Shown: piece after piece, positions 1 through 7,582 of the stretch
Layout of the letters: the number at the start of each line of letters is the position of its first letter
Position numbering within the stretch: the first letter of the stretch is position 1
NCBI RefSeq assembly: GCF_000021925.1
Contig: NC_011830.1
Location: 396,501 to 460,500, forward strand
Direction: 5' to 3'
DNA from: Desulfitobacterium hafniense DCB-2
Lineage (GTDB): Bacteria > Bacillota > Desulfitobacteriia > Desulfitobacteriales > Desulfitobacteriaceae
Length of the DNA stretch: 64,000 bases
Notes under the pieces: model-generated
Told to the model about the DNA's origin: nothing
The model's database searches: none
Seen by the model: the letters and a program-made list of their open reading frames with translations, nothing else
Program-made: the position numbers and the translations under genes

Positions 1-331
1 GTACACCCATGGGGGCGGCATAGCGGATGACTTTCCGGTCGGGGTCTTCACTGATGGTACCGATGGTTTTGATATGTTTTGTGGATTCATAGACATCCCG
101 CGCAGCAAAAAGGTTTTTGGCGATTTTATGCTCAACGATCCCGTATTCAGTCTCCTGGCAAGCCATCCGTGCCAATCCTTCGGCATTCTCTTCAACAGCG
201 GCAACGATGGACGCCAGGATCTTATCAATCTGCTGCTCATTAAAATGAGCTAAGTGGAGTTGGGCTTCCTTGGCCTTTTGGACAAGATTACGGGATTCTT
301 GAATAGAAGCTAAGTCCGTATCTAATACCAC
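1..331 (-). CDS. CoA-acylating acetaldehyde dehydrogenase (microcompartment type), N-terminal part
   Basis: Partial gene leaving the window at base 1; about 110 residues are visible. The translation from a GTG at 329-331 starts VVLDTDLASIQESR and continues through an ALDH-type N-terminal region (EENAEGLARMACQETEYGIVEHKIAKN), ending in YAAPMGV. This matches EutE/PduP/SucD-like CoA-acylating aldehyde dehydrogenases, which convert acetaldehyde, CoA and NAD+ to acetyl-CoA. A purine-rich ribosome site (GGAAAGGA) lies just upstream. It is the most distal visible gene of the leftward microcompartment operon. Its likely job is to oxidise the acetaldehyde made by the glycyl radical enzyme. Unlike E. 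coli EutE, it has no long N-terminal extension before the catalytic domain, so any encapsulation signal must lie elsewhere. The catalytic cysteine is outside the window. Confidence 0.85.
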   Translation of the reverse strand, partial: MVLDTDLASIQESRNLVQKAKEAQLHLAHFNEQQIDKILASIVAAVEENAEGLARMACQETEYGIVEHKIAKNLFAARDVYESTKHIKTIGTISEDPDRKVIRYAAPMGV

Positions 332-350
332 GAGGAATCATCCTTTCCAA

Positions 351-641
351 TTACGCCTTCCCTGAATCATCATGGGGAAGAATCATTTCAACTTCTGTAT
401 GGGGTCTGGGAATGACATGAACGGATTTCAATTCACCTACCCGCTGGGCAGCGGCAGCACCGGCATCTGTAGCGGCTTTGACCGCTCCGACATCCCCACG
501 GACCATGACGGTGACGAGACCGCCTCCGACGAGAACTTTACCAATTAAATGAACATTGGCTGCTTTGACCATGGCGTCGGCGGCCTCGATGGCGCCAACC
601 AAACCTTTTGTTTCAACCATTCCTAAGGCATCTTGTTGCAT
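351..641 (-). CDS. Bacterial microcompartment hexameric shell protein, copy 2 (EutM/PduA-like)
   Basis: A single BMC domain fills this 96-residue protein (MQQDALGMVETKGLVGAIEAAD...). It has the hallmark GMVETKG start, the AADAMVKAANV helix and the RGDVGAVKAATDAG segment of canonical EutM/PduA/CcmK hexamers that tile the shell facets. The pore loop carries the glycine-rich run KVLVGGGLV. It differs from the neighbouring shell gene at only about seven positions over the shared 89 residues, so the pair is a recent tandem duplication or is kept alike by gene conversion. It ends in HDDSGKA, longer than its paralogue's tail. A strong GGAGG site precedes the ATG at 641. Confidence 0.95.
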   Translation of the reverse strand: MQQDALGMVETKGLVGAIEAADAMVKAANVHLIGKVLVGGGLVTVMVRGDVGAVKAATDAGAAAAQRVGELKSVHVIPRPHTEVEMILPHDDSGKA

Positions 642-669
642 TGCGTTCCCTCCTAAGGTTTAACTTCAA

Positions 670-948
670 TTACTTGGCTTTCGGCAGGATCATTTCCACC
701 TCGCCATGAGGTCTGGGAATAACATGGACGGAGATCAACTCGCCCACCCGCTGGGCGGCAGCGGCACCGGCATCTGTAGCGGCTTTGACTGCACCGACAT
801 CGCCGCGGACCATGACGGCAACGAGACCGCCGCCGACCAGCACATTGCCGATTAAGTGAACATTGGCGGCTTTGACCATGGCATCTGCTGCCTCAATGGC
901 ACCAATGAGACCTTTGGTTTCGATCATTCCTAAAGCTTCCTGTTGCAT
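670..948 (-). CDS. Bacterial microcompartment hexameric shell protein, copy 1 (EutM/PduA-like)
   Basis: A 92-residue canonical single-BMC-domain shell protein, MQQEALGMIETKGLIGAIEAAD..., ending LPKAK. It is about 92 percent identical to the next gene downstream. Differences include K/N at residue 35 and T/A at 44 near the pore loop and K/I at 72, so the two could form mixed or functionally distinct hexamers. A GGAGG site (AAAAAGGAGGATTTT on the coding strand) precedes the ATG. It lies in the leftward microcompartment operon between the EutQ-like gene and copy 2. Confidence 0.95.
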   Translation of the reverse strand: MQQEALGMIETKGLIGAIEAADAMVKAANVHLIGNVLVGGGLVAVMVRGDVGAVKAATDAGAAAAQRVGELISVHVIPRPHGEVEMILPKAK

Positions 949-1005
949 AGTAAAATCCTCCTTTTTAAATTGGCTGCTACTCTGTGGGTATTACAGAGTA
1001 CTGGG

Positions 1006-1623
1006 TCAGCAGACATAAAACAGCTTGACTTTGTCTGCAGCAGTCAAGATTATCTTGGCCTGGGCGGGAATATAGAGTGTATCGCCGGCTTGGGCCGTAT
1101 AGCAGCGGTTATCAATACAACATTCCAAAGTGCCTTCGATGATGTAATTCAGCTCATCCCTGGCCGGAGTCAAACTATAACTGGTTTTGTCAAGAGCCAT
1201 GATCCCTGCCGAATAGAGGGGGCACTCTTTTTTGTTGAATAGTTCTTTAATCTTGATCTGGTCCCTGGGGTTGCCGGTAGCAAAATCCTCTAGAATAAGG
1301 CTGTTCCCCTTTACAATTCTTAAACCACCGGGATCGGCTTCTTTTTGAGGCTGTGCAGGTGAGCCGGACCGATTGAGGCAAACCATGACCTCCTCAATAA
1401 TGCGGGATACCAAGGCCGGATCGAGAGGGGAGGCCGGGGAGAAGGCCGGAGACGGAGCAACAGTTGGCGGCAGAGAAACAGGGTGGGCTGTGATTTGAAC
1501 GCCCAGCTCCTTGGCAGCATCCCGGGCAGCCGGGGTGATCAGGTCTGCCTCAGAGATCGTGAGGATTTTTTCAGGGGTTTCCGATGCTTTTTTAATGTCA
1601 GCTGCGGTAATTAAGGCTTTCAA
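1006..1623 (-). CDS. EutQ-like cupin protein of the microcompartment operon
   Basis: A 205-residue protein read from a TTG start with AGGAGGTG about ten bases upstream. The N-terminal ~45 residues (MKALITAADIKKASETPEKILTISEADLITPAARDAAKELGV) match the linker-type N terminus seen in EutQ and EutJ-linked proteins. A proline/alanine-rich stretch (about 46-65) follows, and residues ~105-205 form a cupin barrel (RIVKGNSLILEDF...DELNYIIEGTLECCIDN...AGDTLYIPAQAKIIL). In the ethanolamine system EutQ is linked to acetate kinase activity and shell assembly. Either role is possible here and the sequence alone does not decide. Expected to be cytosolic or shell-associated. Confidence 0.8.
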   Translation of the reverse strand: MKALITAADIKKASETPEKILTISEADLITPAARDAAKELGVQITAHPVSLPPTVAPSPAFSPASPLDPALVSRIIEEVMVCLNRSGSPAQPQKEADPGGLRIVKGNSLILEDFATGNPRDQIKIKELFNKKECPLYSAGIMALDKTSYSLTPARDELNYIIEGTLECCIDNRCYTAQAGDTLYIPAQAKIILTAADKVKLFYVC

Positions 1624-1671
1624 GCGTCACTTCACCTCCTTTGTGACGGACCTTCTGCCGGGTCGGAATTC

Positions 1672-2217
1672 TCAACAAAGACATCGTTTCAAATGGTCAT
1701 GAGGGGAAGGGATCACGACCTTATCCACAAGCATTCCTCTTTCCGAAGCCAGCATAACCCCTGCGGCAACGGAGGATTCCACCGAGGCCACGTCCCCGGT
1801 GAGGGTAACAAAGGATTTTCCGCCGATGCCCATTCCGATCCGTATTTCCACCAGGTCCACCTGACCGGTTTTGGCAGCAGTATCGGCGGCCACTATGAGT
1901 GAGGCAATGGAAAAGGTTTCAATAATACCCAGGGCCTTGATCAGGGTAAGGGGCGTGGCGGCTGAGATAGCGGTGAGAACCTGCGGATGAACGTTGGGGA
2001 GAATAAAATCATCAAGGACCGAGTGGGCGGCCATAGTTTTTCCGGCAGTTACCGAGCTTTGCACAGCGGCTACATCACCGCAAATCAGAACGATATATTT
2101 TCCCGGACAAACCGGCTTGGCCTCCAGGAGATCGACTTGGGCCGCTTTCAGCATAGCATCGGCGGCTTCGATGCCTCTGGCAATACTGTTGACTTCCACT
2201 AAACCGATGGATTCCAT
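1672..2217 (-). CDS. Tandem-BMC shell trimer with a pore cysteine (PduT-like)
   Basis: 181 residues with two BMC domains: 1-~90 (MESIGLVEVNSIARGIEAADAMLKAAQ...) and ~93-181 (ALGIIETFSIASLIVAADTAAKTGQ...). The first domain carries a cysteine in the pore loop (LEAKPVCPGK, residue 37). In PduT the equivalent cysteine helps coordinate a [4Fe-4S] cluster at the trimer axis, so this shell protein probably passes electrons across the shell. Its start overlaps the end of the upstream RnfC/PduS-type gene by 19 bases, consistent with translational coupling and with the known PduS-PduT partnership. The C terminus is short and ends KRCLC. Confidence 0.9.
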   Translation of the reverse strand: MESIGLVEVNSIARGIEAADAMLKAAQVDLLEAKPVCPGKYIVLICGDVAAVQSSVTAGKTMAAHSVLDDFILPNVHPQVLTAISAATPLTLIKALGIIETFSIASLIVAADTAAKTGQVDLVEIRIGMGIGGKSFVTLTGDVASVESSVAAGVMLASERGMLVDKVVIPSPHDHLKRCLC

Positions 2218-3554
2218 GGCTGTGTTTCACTTCCTTTCCGTGCAGAGATAAGGATACTATCCGTGATTTCCTGGACGACGCCGTCGATGCTGGCATGGAG
2301 ATAAGACCCCAGACCCTTGGCAGGGGGTGAAGCTATGGGGTCTCCTTTTTTTACCTTTTGTCCTGCTTTAACGGTAGGCACACTGGGGGCACCCACATGC
2401 TGGCATAATTTTATGGCCACACGGTCAATGGGATAGTCCCTTTCCTGTAAAGGTGCATTCCGGTCATAGTCCTGGAGAGCCAGCCGGCTGATCAGGCGCT
2501 TTACAGGTATTTTGCGATGGGGCTGGAGGGGATCAACGGCTTGGTCTGCCGGGGAGGGGGAAGGTTTTATCCCTAACCTGGTCAGCTCTTTTTTGAGCAG
2601 GGCATTGACGGCCCGGGGGGAGAGCCCCATGATGCAGGCGTATTGCTCGCAAACCCCGCATTCGGAGCAGGCAAAAGCCATCTTCATCGTCTCCTCCTGC
2701 CCTTGGCCATAGTTAACCATCCGCATGATTTTATGGGGTTCAAGCTGATGCCCCAGCAAATAGCGGGGACATAAATCTGTACAAAAACGGCACTGAACAC
2801 AACTGACCCGGGATTGGCGCAGAACTTTGTCGGCAGGCAGGGTTTTCAGCCTCAGCAAAGGATGTTCCCGGGGCAGGACAATTAATCCCTTGGTAGTTTT
2901 GGTGATGGGCTGATGGAGATCCGCGACGATTTTTCCCATCATGGGACCGCCTTCAATGACCTGCATGCCCCCTGAATCATGGTAACCGGCCATAGCCAGG
3001 GCTTCGCTTATGGCGGTGCCAATGGGCAATCTTAAGGTCAACGGCTGATTGACCTCGCCGGTGATGGTGAGGTAGGTATCAGTCACCGGTTGATCGGCAA
3101 CAGCATCAACAGTATTGAGCAGGGTCTCCACATTATGGACGACACAGTCCACTTTAAGAGGAATACTGCCCTGGGGTACGAGACGTCCTGTGGATTCATA
3201 GACAGTAACATGCTCGTCACCGGCCGGATAAAAATCATCCAGGATGTGGATGCGGATGGGCTTGCCGCTGATTTCTTTTTCCAGGGCACTGATGGCATCG
3301 TGATACTTGTGCTTAAGGGAGATGATCCCCTCCTTGGCCCCGGTGACGGACATCACCAGTTCCAAACCCATGACCACTTTCGAGGCTTGCCCCGCCATCA
3401 GCTGCTGGTCAACCCGGAGCAGGGGTTCACACTCAGCCCCATTGACAAGAACGGTCCGGGCTTTTGAATTGACCTTGACATGGGTCGGAAAGCCTGCACC
3501 CCCAGCGCCAACCACACCGGCTTTTTTAATTTTTTCGATCAATTCTTCACGCAT
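2199..3554 (-). CDS. PduS/RnfC-type flavin and Fe-S electron-transfer protein of the microcompartment
   Basis: 451 residues starting at MREELIEKIKKAGVVGAGGAGFPTHVKV, the glycine-rich nucleotide-binding start of the RnfC/Nqo1/PduS family. A continuous open frame extends 12 codons upstream, but this ATG overlaps the end of the EutN gene by eight bases and is the natural start. Central SLBB-like region; two ferredoxin motifs follow at about residues 250-310 (CVQCRFCTDLC and CSECGVCEQYAC), and a C-terminal RnfC barrel-sandwich segment (VKAGQKVKKGDPIASP). PduS is known as a cobalamin reductase, but no B12 enzyme is visible here. The more likely role is recycling NADH made by the aldehyde dehydrogenase and passing electrons through the PduT-like trimer encoded next. 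Confidence 0.88.
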   Translation of the reverse strand: MREELIEKIKKAGVVGAGGAGFPTHVKVNSKARTVLVNGAECEPLLRVDQQLMAGQASKVVMGLELVMSVTGAKEGIISLKHKYHDAISALEKEISGKPIRIHILDDFYPAGDEHVTVYESTGRLVPQGSIPLKVDCVVHNVETLLNTVDAVADQPVTDTYLTITGEVNQPLTLRLPIGTAISEALAMAGYHDSGGMQVIEGGPMMGKIVADLHQPITKTTKGLIVLPREHPLLRLKTLPADKVLRQSRVSCVQCRFCTDLCPRYLLGHQLEPHKIMRMVNYGQGQEETMKMAFACSECGVCEQYACIMGLSPRAVNALLKKELTRLGIKPSPSPADQAVDPLQPHRKIPVKRLISRLALQDYDRNAPLQERDYPIDRVAIKLCQHVGAPSVPTVKAGQKVKKGDPIASPPAKGLGSYLHASIDGVVQEITDSILISARKGSETQPWNPSV

Positions 3555-3837
3555 GCTTGGACACCTCGGCCAGTTTATCTTTCTCCTCATCGATGATCCC
3601 GACTATGGTCGAGTCGATGGGGGAGTCGTTAAAGTTATCCATATTTCGTGCTGAGCTGCCTTCAGTAACCAGGACTTTCTCGCCGATGCCTGCGCCGATA
3701 ATGTCGGCGGCAACAATGATGGGACCTAATTCACCATGGGGCCGGTCAAGGAGCTGCACGATCATCAGCTTGGTTCCGATCAGAGAATCCGCTTTGCGTG
3801 TAGCCCAGATACTGTTGAGGACTCTTCCAATTCGCAT
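3547..3837 (-). CDS. EutN/CcmL-type pentameric vertex protein
   Basis: 96 residues; the start MRIGRVLNSIWATRKADSLIGTKLMIVQLL is diagnostic of the EutN/CcmL/PduN family, whose pentamers cap the vertices of the microcompartment shell. The conserved segment with an acidic-glycine turn, VAADIIGAGIGEKVLVTEGSSAR, is present, and it ends EVSKHA. AAGGGGTG lies upstream of the ATG. Its stop overlaps the start of the RnfC/PduS-type gene. A vertex protein together with single and tandem BMC proteins provides all shell parts needed for a closed polyhedral body. Confidence 0.93.
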   Translation of the reverse strand: MRIGRVLNSIWATRKADSLIGTKLMIVQLLDRPHGELGPIIVAADIIGAGIGEKVLVTEGSSARNMDNFNDSPIDSTIVGIIDEEKDKLAEVSKHA

Positions 3838-3887
3838 AAGTTCACCCCTTTACTTAAGATGGATCAAGGGATTAAGGATAAAACAGC

Positions 3888-4771
3888 TCAAGGGTTTGAG
3901 CAGGTTTTGGCTGCTGCTAAAGCGATTCCCAAGGGAGTCACTAAGAAGGGGTTGGCAGGTTTAATCACCGGCCGCTGCAGCTCTGCCGCCACGATGGTTT
4001 CAAATCCTGTAAAGCAGCTGGTGCCGCCGACAAGGTAAACCTGATCAACAGGGTGCTCCTGGATATGCTGTCTGATGATGCCGGCAATTTTTTCGATAAC
4101 GGGTTTAATGATGGGCAACAGCTCCTGATGTTTGCAGGAATCCATTTTCAGCTTTTCTGCTTCGGCAAAGGGCAGTCGATAAGCACCGGCAATGACTAAA
4201 CTGACATGGGTTCCACCCGTAGGTTCGTCAGCAACGCAGACCACTTGCCCCTGGCCGATGACGGCAGTACCTGTTGTTCCGCCGCCGATATCGATGACGG
4301 CACCGTCCTCAATATTCAAGACATTGTTGGCAGCGGTGGGTTCATCCAGGGCAGCGATCACATTGAAGCCAGCAGCTTCGGCAATATAGTGAAGCGCTTT
4401 TTGGTCCCCTGGGGAAGTTCCCGGAGGATAGGCTACTCCTGCCTTAAGGAGCTCAGCCCCCAGGCTCTCCTCCAGGGTTGCCTTCAGCTCGCGCAGGATA
4501 TCAACAGCGCCAATATAATCCACAACAAGGCCGTCCCGGACCACCTGGGCAAAACCCATGGCGCCGGCTACCGGAGTCCCTTCTTCATCGACCACGGCCA
4601 GCACAGTATAGGCTGTGCCGAGATCAACACTGTGTAAAGCTTTTTCTGCTCCTGATAAGGCTTGGGGTGCTCCATAGTCTCCTGGAAGGCGGCGATACGT
4701 TGGTTGGCTTTTTCCATAGCTGTCATAGCGTTCTGAGCGTTTATATTTTTCATGGCGTTCATATCTTTCAT
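3888..4771 (-). pseudogene. eutJ: EutJ-type chaperone, frameshifted near its N terminus
   Basis: Residues read leftward from 4604 to 3888 form the body of an EutJ/DnaK-like actin-fold protein. They include GAMGFAQVVRDGLVVDYIGAVDILRELK, DEPTAANNV, VIDIGGGTTGTAVI and VYLVGGTSCFTGFE. The first phosphate-binding strand (DLGTAYTVLAVVDEEG) is encoded in this frame from about 4625, but no usable start lies upstream before a stop at 4749-4751. The frame beside it is open from an ATG at 4771 and reads MKDMNAMKNINAQ...PYQEQKKLYTV until about 4630. Adding one G at about 4629 would join them as KLYTGVDLGTAYTVLA, exactly the family sequence. This is a one-base deletion, a sequencing error or a programmed shift. 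If real, the only product may start at the GTG at 4604 without the first ATP-binding loop. Confidence 0.7.
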
Positions 4772-4782
4772 AGCTGTTATAG

Positions 4783-5721
4783 TTAGCGGTTTGCTAACAA
4801 ACCTCTTTGTGAGAGTTGGGCGATCACATTTTCGATAATCATCTGGACCTCCTGGGCGTCCATGGCTTTGCTTGCGGAGAAAGTCCCATCACTAAGCCCC
4901 AGGACCTTAGCGGCATTTTTGTACATCACTTTTTCACGGACTTCGGGTTTTAAAGGGAGCTGCTCATAATTCTTCAAGGCAAGTTTAAAATCCACAAAAG
5001 GATGGGCGCTGGCGTACATGATCTTATCGCTGAGGATGGAATTGGCCGCCTCGATATAAGCGCTTGATTGGGGGAAAAATTCATATTCCGATAATTCCAG
5101 ATAGACATTGGCATTCCGTTGGGCCACCGTGATCATCTCATTGACCCAGGGATAGCCCCCATGACTGGCAATAATTTTTAACTCGGGAAAGTCACGGGCC
5201 ACAAAGTCGATGTACCGGGGGGCCACATGATCGATCACCGCATTGGGAACCAGGGTTCCGGGTCCCGTGGCAATGATCAAAGGAATCCCCAGCTCACAGC
5301 ATTTGGCATAGATGGGATAGTATTTGGCATCGTTAACATAAATGCGGGCCAGGTAGGGGTCAATGGCCGCTCCTTTGATCCCCTCTTCATGGACAGCATG
5401 GGTGATCTCGGCCAGGGCAGCCATCCCTTTATGGGGATCCAGCCCGGCAAAACCGATAAACTTATCCGGAAATTTGTGACAAAACTCAATGACACTGGGA
5501 TTATTGGATTTGGCACCGTAAGTTGTTTCACAATCCCGGCCGGAGATAACGGCCTTAACCACATGATGCCGGTCCAGCTCTTCAACGACTTCTTCCAGGG
5601 TTTGGGGAAGCATTTTGTTGAAGTCGATGGACTGGCACATCCCTTTAAAGGCAGGGTTGCTTGAGATTCCTTTTAAGATGGCTTCAGTATTGGGCCTGAA
5701 CCTGAAATCAATAATGTTCAT
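4783..5721 (-). CDS. Amidohydrolase-fold protein with lost metal ligands, first gene of the microcompartment operon
   Basis: 312 residues from an ATG at 5721 with AGGAGG seven bases upstream; 21 further open codons precede it but lack a ribosome site. The protein resembles the Amidohydro_2 (ACMSD-like) family: MNIIDFRFRP at the start, GLDPHKGMAAL, GAAIDPYLARIYVNDAKYYPIYAKCCELGIPLIIATGPG, IIASHGGYPWVNEMI and DKIMYASAHPF. The N-terminal HxH metal pair is RxR here (IDFRFRP), and the Asp of the usual GSDxP motif is Ala (YASAHP), so ordinary metal-dependent hydrolysis is doubtful. It is the promoter-proximal gene behind a sigma-54 promoter, 12 bases before the eutJ start. Its role in this pathway is unknown. 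Confidence 0.75.
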   Translation of the reverse strand: MNIIDFRFRPNTEAILKGISSNPAFKGMCQSIDFNKMLPQTLEEVVEELDRHHVVKAVISGRDCETTYGAKSNNPSVIEFCHKFPDKFIGFAGLDPHKGMAALAEITHAVHEEGIKGAAIDPYLARIYVNDAKYYPIYAKCCELGIPLIIATGPGTLVPNAVIDHVAPRYIDFVARDFPELKIIASHGGYPWVNEMITVAQRNANVYLELSEYEFFPQSSAYIEAANSILSDKIMYASAHPFVDFKLALKNYEQLPLKPEVREKVMYKNAAKVLGLSDGTFSASKAMDAQEVQMIIENVIAQLSQRGLLANR

Positions 5722-5800
5722 GAAGGTTCCTCCTTGTTGTACATAAAGCGGAGCGCAATTCCGCAGCAGCCCAAGTCGACACACTTCGGTTTAATTGTAT

Positions 5801-5817
5801 TGCAATAATCATACCAA
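5801..5817 (-). promoter_or_regulatory. Sigma-54 (-24/-12) promoter of the leftward microcompartment operon
   Basis: Read on the minus strand the site is TTGGTATGATTATTGCA, matching the YTGGYAYGNNNNTTGCW sigma-54 consensus at all invariant GG and GC positions with correct spacing. It lies about 80 bases upstream of the first gene of the leftward operon. Inverted repeats for an enhancer-binding protein lie 60 and 150 bases further upstream. Confidence 0.85.
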
Positions 5818-5869
5818 CCACGGAAATTGGCTGAGGGGTTTACACAGTCAAGAAATGAATGATAGAATC

Positions 5870-5885
5870 GTTGTAAAAATGCAAC
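5870..5885. promoter_or_regulatory. Enhancer-like inverted repeat A (proximal site, leftward operon)
   Basis: GTTGTAAAAATGCAAC: GTTG and CAAC arms, extended to CGTTG/CAACG by the flanking bases. Its centre is about 62 bases upstream of the GG of the leftward sigma-54 promoter, a usual distance for an activator site. Sites of the same 16-base form occur at 5962 and 7517. Probably bound by the activator encoded at 6025-7419. Confidence 0.65.
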
Positions 5886-5961
5886 GAATCCCCGGTTTTG
5901 AGAGCGGAATTGTGAAAGGGGGGATAAGAACTTTGTCGTTTTGATGCACTATTGCATGGGT

Positions 5962-5977
5962 GTTGCCGTTATGCAAC
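5962..5977. promoter_or_regulatory. Enhancer-like inverted repeat B (distal site, leftward operon)
   Basis: GTTGCCGTTATGCAAC has the same arms and spacing as site A. Its centre is about 154 bases upstream of the leftward promoter GG and about 55 bases before the activator gene, so it could also serve autoregulation. Confidence 0.6.
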
Positions 5978-6024
5978 GTGCCATACCATGAGGCAACGAG
6001 CAATAAGGAAGGGAGAGATTCAGG

Positions 6025-7419
6025 ATGACTCAGGATCATTGGAATAAATTCGCTACGTCTCAAGTGTATCAGCAAGTTATCGAATTGTTGCCTGAGGGAG
6101 TCTATATTTCTGATGCCGAGGGGACGACAATTGCGGTCAATTCGATGTATGAGCAGCTGACGGGATTGAAAGGTCAGGAAGTCATGGGGGAGAATGTCAA
6201 GGTGCTGGTGGAAAAAGGGGTCTACAATCTGGCATTAAATCCGGAGATTGTGGTCACTGGTGAGCATAAGATGTCTGTGCAGATCACCAAGACCGGGCGG
6301 AAAGTTTTGCTGAACGGCTATCCCATATTTGATGACTCAGGCAAGGTTTCCTTTGTATTAACCTTTGTGCGGGATATTTCTTTATTGTCCCAGCTTAAGG
6401 AGCAGATTGCGGATCAACAGGAGATTATCGATAAATATCGGGAAGCCAATGAGCAGTGTAAAAAGGCCTTGACCAGCAATGTGGAGATTTTTGAAAGTAA
6501 AAAAATGATCGCCCTCATGGAAAAACTGAAGAAGATAGCCAAAACAGATACCACGGTGCTGCTGCTGGGGGAAACCGGGGTAGGGAAGGATGTTTTAGCG
6601 CGCAAGATTCACCAATACAGCCCAAGGCGCAAAGAACCTTTTCTCAAAATCGATTGTTCCACCATTCCTGAAAACTTAATTGAATCGGAGTTGTTTGGTT
6701 ATGAGCAGGGGGCCTTTTCGGGGGCCAATACGAAAGGAAAGGTCGGTTTGTTCGAGATGGCCGACAAGGGGACCTTATTCCTGGATGAGATCGGTGAAAT
6801 TCCCTTACAGCTGCAAGTTAAGCTGCTGCGGGTTCTCCAGGATCAGGAAATCATCCATATTGGTTCAACCAAGGTGAAAAAGGTCAACGTCCGCTTCATC
6901 GCCGCCACCAACCGCGATCTGGAGGAAGAAGTGAGAAAAGGAACGTTCAGGAGCGACTTGTACTATCGTTTACGTGTTGCCGATCTGGAGATTCCTCCGC
7001 TGCGGGAGCGGCAGGAAGATATCAGAGTGATGATGCAAGCCTTTCTGGACAAATACAATGCTAAATTTCGTAAAGAAATATCCTTTACCAAAGAATTGGC
7101 GGAAGTGCTCCTTGCCTACAAATGGCCCGGCAATGTCCGGCAAATGGACAACCTGATTCAGAGCCTGGTGGTTACTCATGAGACGGAGAGTGTTGATGTG
7201 ACGGATTTGCCCCATTATATGCTTCTCGATCTCAGCAAGCCAGAAGAAGCCGGTAATCCTTCCCAGGGAAAATCCCTGGATGAGCTTGTGGCGGATTATG
7301 AAAGAAATCTGCTTAAAAAGGCTTTAGACCGATATAAATCAAGTTCCAAGGTGGCGGAGTTTTTTCAAGTGGATCGTTCAACCATCTTTAGAAAAGCCAA
7401 AAAATATAAACTGTTATGA
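6025..7419 (+). CDS. Sigma-54-dependent transcriptional activator (PAS, AAA+, Fis-type HTH)
   Basis: 464 residues. A PAS sensor fills ~18-125 (LLPEGVYISDAEGTTIAVNSMYEQLTG), followed by a short coiled linker. The AAA+ domain (~155-385) has Walker A GETGVGKD, the sigma-54 contact loop GAFSGA (usual form GAFTGA), Walker B GTLFLDEIGE and a sensor region with ATNRDLEEEV. The C-terminal Fis-type helix-turn-helix is SSKVAEFFQVDRSTIFRKAKK. It lies between two divergent sigma-54 promoters with shared inverted repeats, so it is the likely activator of both the microcompartment operon and the glycyl-radical/TRAP operon. The PAS domain may sense the substrate, an aldehyde or redox state; the sequence does not say which. 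Confidence 0.92.
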   Translation: MTQDHWNKFATSQVYQQVIELLPEGVYISDAEGTTIAVNSMYEQLTGLKGQEVMGENVKVLVEKGVYNLALNPEIVVTGEHKMSVQITKTGRKVLLNGYPIFDDSGKVSFVLTFVRDISLLSQLKEQIADQQEIIDKYREANEQCKKALTSNVEIFESKKMIALMEKLKKIAKTDTTVLLLGETGVGKDVLARKIHQYSPRRKEPFLKIDCSTIPENLIESELFGYEQGAFSGANTKGKVGLFEMADKGTLFLDEIGEIPLQLQVKLLRVLQDQEIIHIGSTKVKKVNVRFIAATNRDLEEEVRKGTFRSDLYYRLRVADLEIPPLRERQEDIRVMMQAFLDKYNAKFRKEISFTKELAEVLLAYKWPGNVRQMDNLIQSLVVTHETESVDVTDLPHYMLLDLSKPEEAGNPSQGKSLDELVADYERNLLKKALDRYKSSSKVAEFFQVDRSTIFRKAKKYKLL

Positions 7420-7425
7420 GCGGAT

Positions 7426-7444
7426 GTTGCAGTTCGGAAACAAC
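7426..7444. promoter_or_regulatory. Degenerate enhancer-like inverted repeat D (distal site, rightward operon)
   Basis: GTTGCAGTTCGGAAACAAC has GTTG and CAAC arms but wider spacing (or a 4/6 match in the second 16-base half). Its centre is about 150 bases upstream of the rightward promoter GG, mirroring site B on the other side of the regulator gene. Weak on its own; supported by position. Confidence 0.4.
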
Positions 7445-7516
7445 GGTGCAAAAAGACAACAAACCCTCTTTCTTGTGAATGGGATAGCTAGCACATGAGT
7501 TTGGGGCCAAGGATGC

Positions 7517-7532
7517 GTTGCACATGTGCAAC
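7517..7532. promoter_or_regulatory. Enhancer-like perfect palindrome C (proximal site, rightward operon)
   Basis: GTTGCACATGTGCAAC is a perfect 16-base palindrome, the best example of the motif also seen at 5870 and 5962. Its centre is about 61 bases upstream of the GG of the rightward sigma-54 promoter, almost the same distance as site A from its own promoter. Confidence 0.75.
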
Positions 7533-7582
7533 TCAACTTGCGCCGACCTGGAAAATAGGCAGGATATTCAGGGGATTTGCGG

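Noticed and set aside
943..1242. Open frame on the plus strand across the EutQ-like gene
   Set aside because: It is antisense to a well-supported gene, has no family features and no ribosome site.
2199..3554. PduS-like protein as evidence for a B12-dependent propanediol or ethanolamine pathway
   Set aside because: No B12 enzyme, reactivase or cobalamin gene is present; the family also occurs with glycyl radical compartments.
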